Assembly: GCA_035533815.1 (NCBI GenBank)
Contig: DATLTB010000071.1
Location: 1 to 55,420 of the forward strand
Origin: JANWKA01 sp035533815
Lineage (GTDB): Bacteria > Bacteroidota > Bacteroidia > Chitinophagales > Chitinophagaceae
Direction: 5' to 3'
DNA length: 55,420 nt
The notes under the pieces are model-generated. The model saw only the letters and a list, made by a program, of their open reading frames with translations, was not told the DNA's origin and did not search any database. This document shows, one piece after another, positions 53,247 to 55,420 of the stretch; the stretch's first letter is position 1, and each line of letters begins with the position of its first letter. The position numbers and the translations under genes are program-made.

Positions 53247-54425
53247 ATGATTGCTCGAAGAATAGAAAATAAGATACTGCATACCCTCAAACGCAGCCCT
53301 TCAGTTGCCCTGATAGGGCCACGTCAGGTGGGAAAAACAACCATCGCGCTTAATATCTCCGAAAATATTCCGGCTATTTACCTTGACCTGGAGGACAGGA
53401 ATGATCTTGAAAAAGTAAAAGATATTACCGCTCTACATGCCGAAAACAGGAAAAAACTGATCATTATGGATGAAGTGCAACGTATGCCGGAAATATTTGC
53501 ACCGCTGCGCGGCATCATTGACAGGGAACGCCAGGCAGGAAATAAAGCGGGGCAATTCTTGTTTTTGGGATCTGCATCAAACGATCTCCTGCAGCAATCC
53601 AGCGAATCACTTGCCGGGCGAATTGCTTATATTGAACTTCATGGCATCGACGTACTGGAATATGCAGGTTATAACCAGGAAATGATTAACGCGCTGTGGC
53701 TTCGCGGGGGTTTTCCCGAAAGCCTGCTGGCAACTTCGGACCAAAACAGTTTGTATTGGCGGCGGGATTTTATTAAAACATATTTAGAGCGGGATATTCC
53801 TCAATTAGGCCCGCGTATTCCAGCTTTGACATTGGAACGTTTCTGGACAATGCTATCCCATAACCAGGGAGGGATTATTAATGCTTCGCAATTAGCAAGG
53901 AATTTGGAAGTTTCCAGCGTCACCATCGGGCGTTATCTTGATCTTATGGCTGATCTTTTACTGGTAAGACGTTTGCCACCCTGGACTTTTAATGTCGGCA
54001 AGCGGCTTATCCGCGCCCCGAAAGTGTACGTCAGGGATAGTGGCATTACACATGCCCTGCTGAATATATCCGGCTATAATGACTTGCTCGGACATCCTGT
54101 TGTTGGTGGTAGCTGGGAAGGATTTGTAATTGAAAATATTCTTTCTGTCGCCCCTGCAAACGCGTTGCCTTTTTATTACCGTACTTCAACCGGTGCGGAA
54201 ATTGACCTTATTTTGGAATTTTCGGGGAAGGAAAAATGGGCCATCGAAATTAAACGCAGTTCTTCGCTGTCTTTATCGAAAGGATTTCATATCACATGCG
54301 CTGATATTAAAGCAGACAAGCGATATGTAGTTTATTCGGGTAAAGATAAATTTCCGCTCAGTAATGGGGTTATTGCTATTCCGTTACCTGCGCTTATGCA
54401 AGAACTTTTAGACTTTGAGCAGTAG
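53247..54425 (+). CDS. AAA-family ATPase with DUF4143 C-terminal region (second copy)
   Basis: 392 residues from ATG 53247; the frame opens at 53196, but that part would run through the inverted repeat. Walker A is GPRQVGKTT (about 24-32), Walker B LIIMDEVQ (about 75-76). A wHTH-like middle segment (NASQLARNLEVSSVTIGRYL) leads to the DUF4143 end with YYRTSTGAEIDLIL and AIEIKRS, again a D-x(n)-E-x-K pattern. It is a clear paralogue type of the gene at 3365 but only weakly similar. Both have palindromic elements at the promoter. The context of an AraC-hemerythrin pair and IS fragments marks accessory DNA. Confidence 0.88.
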   Translation: MIARRIENKILHTLKRSPSVALIGPRQVGKTTIALNISENIPAIYLDLEDRNDLEKVKDITALHAENRKKLIIMDEVQRMPEIFAPLRGIIDRERQAGNKAGQFLFLGSASNDLLQQSSESLAGRIAYIELHGIDVLEYAGYNQEMINALWLRGGFPESLLATSDQNSLYWRRDFIKTYLERDIPQLGPRIPALTLERFWTMLSHNQGGIINASQLARNLEVSSVTIGRYLDLMADLLLVRRLPPWTFNVGKRLIRAPKVYVRDSGITHALLNISGYNDLLGHPVVGGSWEGFVIENILSVAPANALPFYYRTSTGAEIDLILEFSGKEKWAIEIKRSSSLSLSKGFHITCADIKADKRYVVYSGKDKFPLSNGVIAIPLPALMQELLDFEQ

Positions 54426-54488
54426 CGACATATCCCTCCGGCTAAGTGCATCTTGTTTTAGGGCATGATGTCGTTGTAGATTTGCATT

Positions 54489-54803
54489 ATGAAACCAGAT
54501 CGACCAAACAAAACCGAACGCGTGGCCATGCTGGAAGCCTGGCGGCAGAGCGGCCTCTCCATCAGGGGATATAGCGACCAGCATCACATCGGCTACCATA
54601 CTTTAATGTATTGGTACAAAAAAACGAAGAAGCCATTCCCGCGACCTGTTGCGTCATCCAAACCAGCCTTCGCCTCCCTAAAGATGAAGTACCCCTCCCA
54701 TCCAACCCCTCCCATCTTCTGCGAGCTGGTTACTGCCAAAGGCAAACGCCTGTTATTCCACCCAGGGGTGGATGCCTGTTTCCTCAAAACCCTCCTGGAT
54801 TGA
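54489..54803 (+). CDS. IS66-type transposition accessory protein TnpA-like
   Basis: 104 residues. The N-terminal HTH (AMLEAWRQSGLSIRGYSDQH, then HHIGYHTLMYWYKK) matches the Orf1/TnpA protein of IS66-family elements. The C-terminal end includes CELVTAKGKRLLFHPGVDA-type IS66 TnpA residues. It is followed by a broken TnpB. No TnpC transposase is in the window. Confidence 0.7.
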   Translation: MKPDRPNKTERVAMLEAWRQSGLSIRGYSDQHHIGYHTLMYWYKKTKKPFPRPVASSKPAFASLKMKYPSHPTPPIFCELVTAKGKRLLFHPGVDACFLKTLLD

Positions 54804-54809
54804 TCAGCT

Positions 54810-55028
54810 ATGCTACACTTATCCCAAATACAATTGTATTATCTGTACCGGGAAAATACCGACATGCGCAAGGGCTTTGATTCCCTGGCAGGCATTGTGC
54901 TGAACCAGCTGGACAAGGAAACTACCTGCGGGGAAGTATTCATTTTTTTACTTCACCCTGGATGGCGGCAAGTCCCTGGGAAACAGGGGGGAGATGGGTA
55001 TGGGTTGAGTTCAACGGGGCAAATATAA
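54810..55028 (+). pseudogene. Truncated IS66 TnpB-like gene
   Basis: The first 45 or so residues (YYLYRENTDMRKGFDSLAGI, then CGEVFIF) match IS66 TnpB, but the similarity ends near 54948 and the rest (LLHPGWRQVPGKQGG) is unrelated. An intact TnpB has over 100 residues. A run of seven T lies at the break, but neither other frame restores the family sequence. The IS66 element is therefore a remnant. Confidence 0.7.
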
Positions 55029-55082
55029 TACGTCTGATTTAAATAACATAAATATGCCTTATTTTTTACCTTTGTTAATACC

Positions 55083-55420
55083 ATGAGAAGATTATCTATA
55101 AAAAAACCTAAGGAGGTAAGGCGTAAAATAAAAGAATACTTCACTAGTTCCCCGGATCTTAGATTTGCCCACAAGCTTAATGGAATACTCATGTTATTGG
55201 AAGATATACATACCAACTGTTCAGCAATTGCCCGAATATATGGAAGTAGTCCTCAAACAATAGCTAAATGGGTCCATAAACTCAATCAGGGGGAAGGTGC
55301 AAATATCGAAGCCTTAAGAGATCAGATCAAACCTGGAAGAAATACCCGTTTGTCAAAAAATCAACTACTAATTATAAAGGACGTAATAATTAAGTCCCCG
55401 TCGTATTATAAAATCAATTC
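55083..55420 (+). CDS. IS630-like transposase N-terminal HTH protein (cut by window edge)
   Basis: 112 residues to the window end with no stop. The HTH region (LLEDIHTNCSAIARIYGSSP followed by QTIAKWVHKLNQGEG) and the following arginine-rich stretch (ALRDQIKPGRNTRLSKNQ) fit the DNA-binding part of IS630/Tc1-type transposases. The catalytic DDE part lies beyond the window. Whether it is a complete element cannot be seen. Confidence 0.65.
   Translation, partial: MRRLSIKKPKEVRRKIKEYFTSSPDLRFAHKLNGILMLLEDIHTNCSAIARIYGSSPQTIAKWVHKLNQGEGANIEALRDQIKPGRNTRLSKNQLLIIKDVIIKSPSYYKIN

Noticed and set aside
1..55420. CRISPR array or large tandem repeat
   Set aside because: Reading through the window I saw no regularly spaced repeat series. 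The repeats noted are pairs or inverted arms.

Overview
The window looks like chromosomal DNA of a member of the Bacteroidota, probably Chitinophagaceae-like; this is inferred from gene content. Pointers are the DUF4252/ECF-sigma cassette, GH97 and GH89 enzymes, a DUF6132 protein, an Nfu-type NifU, the absence of strong Shine-Dalgarno sequences, and promoters of the Bacteroidota type (-33 TTTG / -7 TAnnTTTG), best seen before feoA and before the second DUF4143 ATPase. Most of the window is moderately GC-rich core sequence. Two stretches differ: an AT-rich island at about 2.8-4.8 kb and an accessory end from about 51.3 kb onward.

Layout. 1-2791 (-): a truncated secreted protein joining an alpha/beta-hydrolase esterase, PKD-type repeats and an SGNH hydrolase. 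2.8-4.6 kb: an AT-rich island with a DUF4143 ATPase behind a repeated hyphenated palindrome. 4.8-6.4 kb (-): ECF sigma factor, putative anti-sigma factor, DUF4252 protein. 6.5-10.3 kb: polA, an SGNH hydrolase and a small lipoprotein. 10.35-12.2 kb: mostly empty or decayed DNA around a TlpA-like gene. 12.2-16.4 kb: TMEM175-like channel, mtgA, GT39 and GT2. 16.5-19.8 kb (+): a Crp/Fnr regulator followed by a sulfur/persulfide cluster (DUF2892, MBL-rhodanese fusion, DUF6132, rhodanese, small Cys-rich membrane protein). 20.2-29.3 kb (-): pnuC, a response regulator/histidine kinase pair, a TolC-adaptor-PAP2-RND efflux set and a NadR-like kinase. 29.4-30.6 kb: nfu and mgsA. 30.6-37.8 kb: carbohydrate enzymes (GH97, GH89, DUF1080, GHL10-type). 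37.9-44.0 kb: gltB-gltD with a clear terminator. 44.0-46.8 kb (-): paaABCD. 47.1-50.4 kb: feoA, ybeY, a CAP-domain protein flanked by two perfect parS-like palindromes, and mnmG. 50.5-55.4 kb: a DUF1349 protein, tRNA-Val(GAC), an AraC regulator, a hemerythrin-like protein, a second DUF4143 ATPase, a truncated IS66 fragment and the start of an IS630-like transposase.

How the genes work together. PnuC would import nicotinamide riboside and the NadR-like kinase would phosphorylate it; a two-component efflux module lies between them. The Crp/Fnr regulator probably controls the adjacent persulfide-handling genes through a motif seen before two of the transcription units. gltBD assimilates ammonia into glutamate. 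PaaABCD supplies the oxygenase part of phenylacetyl-CoA degradation, but no PaaE reductase is adjacent. The parS-like sites beside mnmG suggest an origin-proximal, ParB-bound region.

The most unusual signals are the two DUF4143 ATPase genes, each with its own palindromic operator-like element at the promoter. The second is a perfect 12-bp inverted repeat that contains both the -33 and -7 boxes of an apparently leaderless promoter. The parS pair and the tRNA-terminator duplication around the AraC/hemerythrin genes come next.
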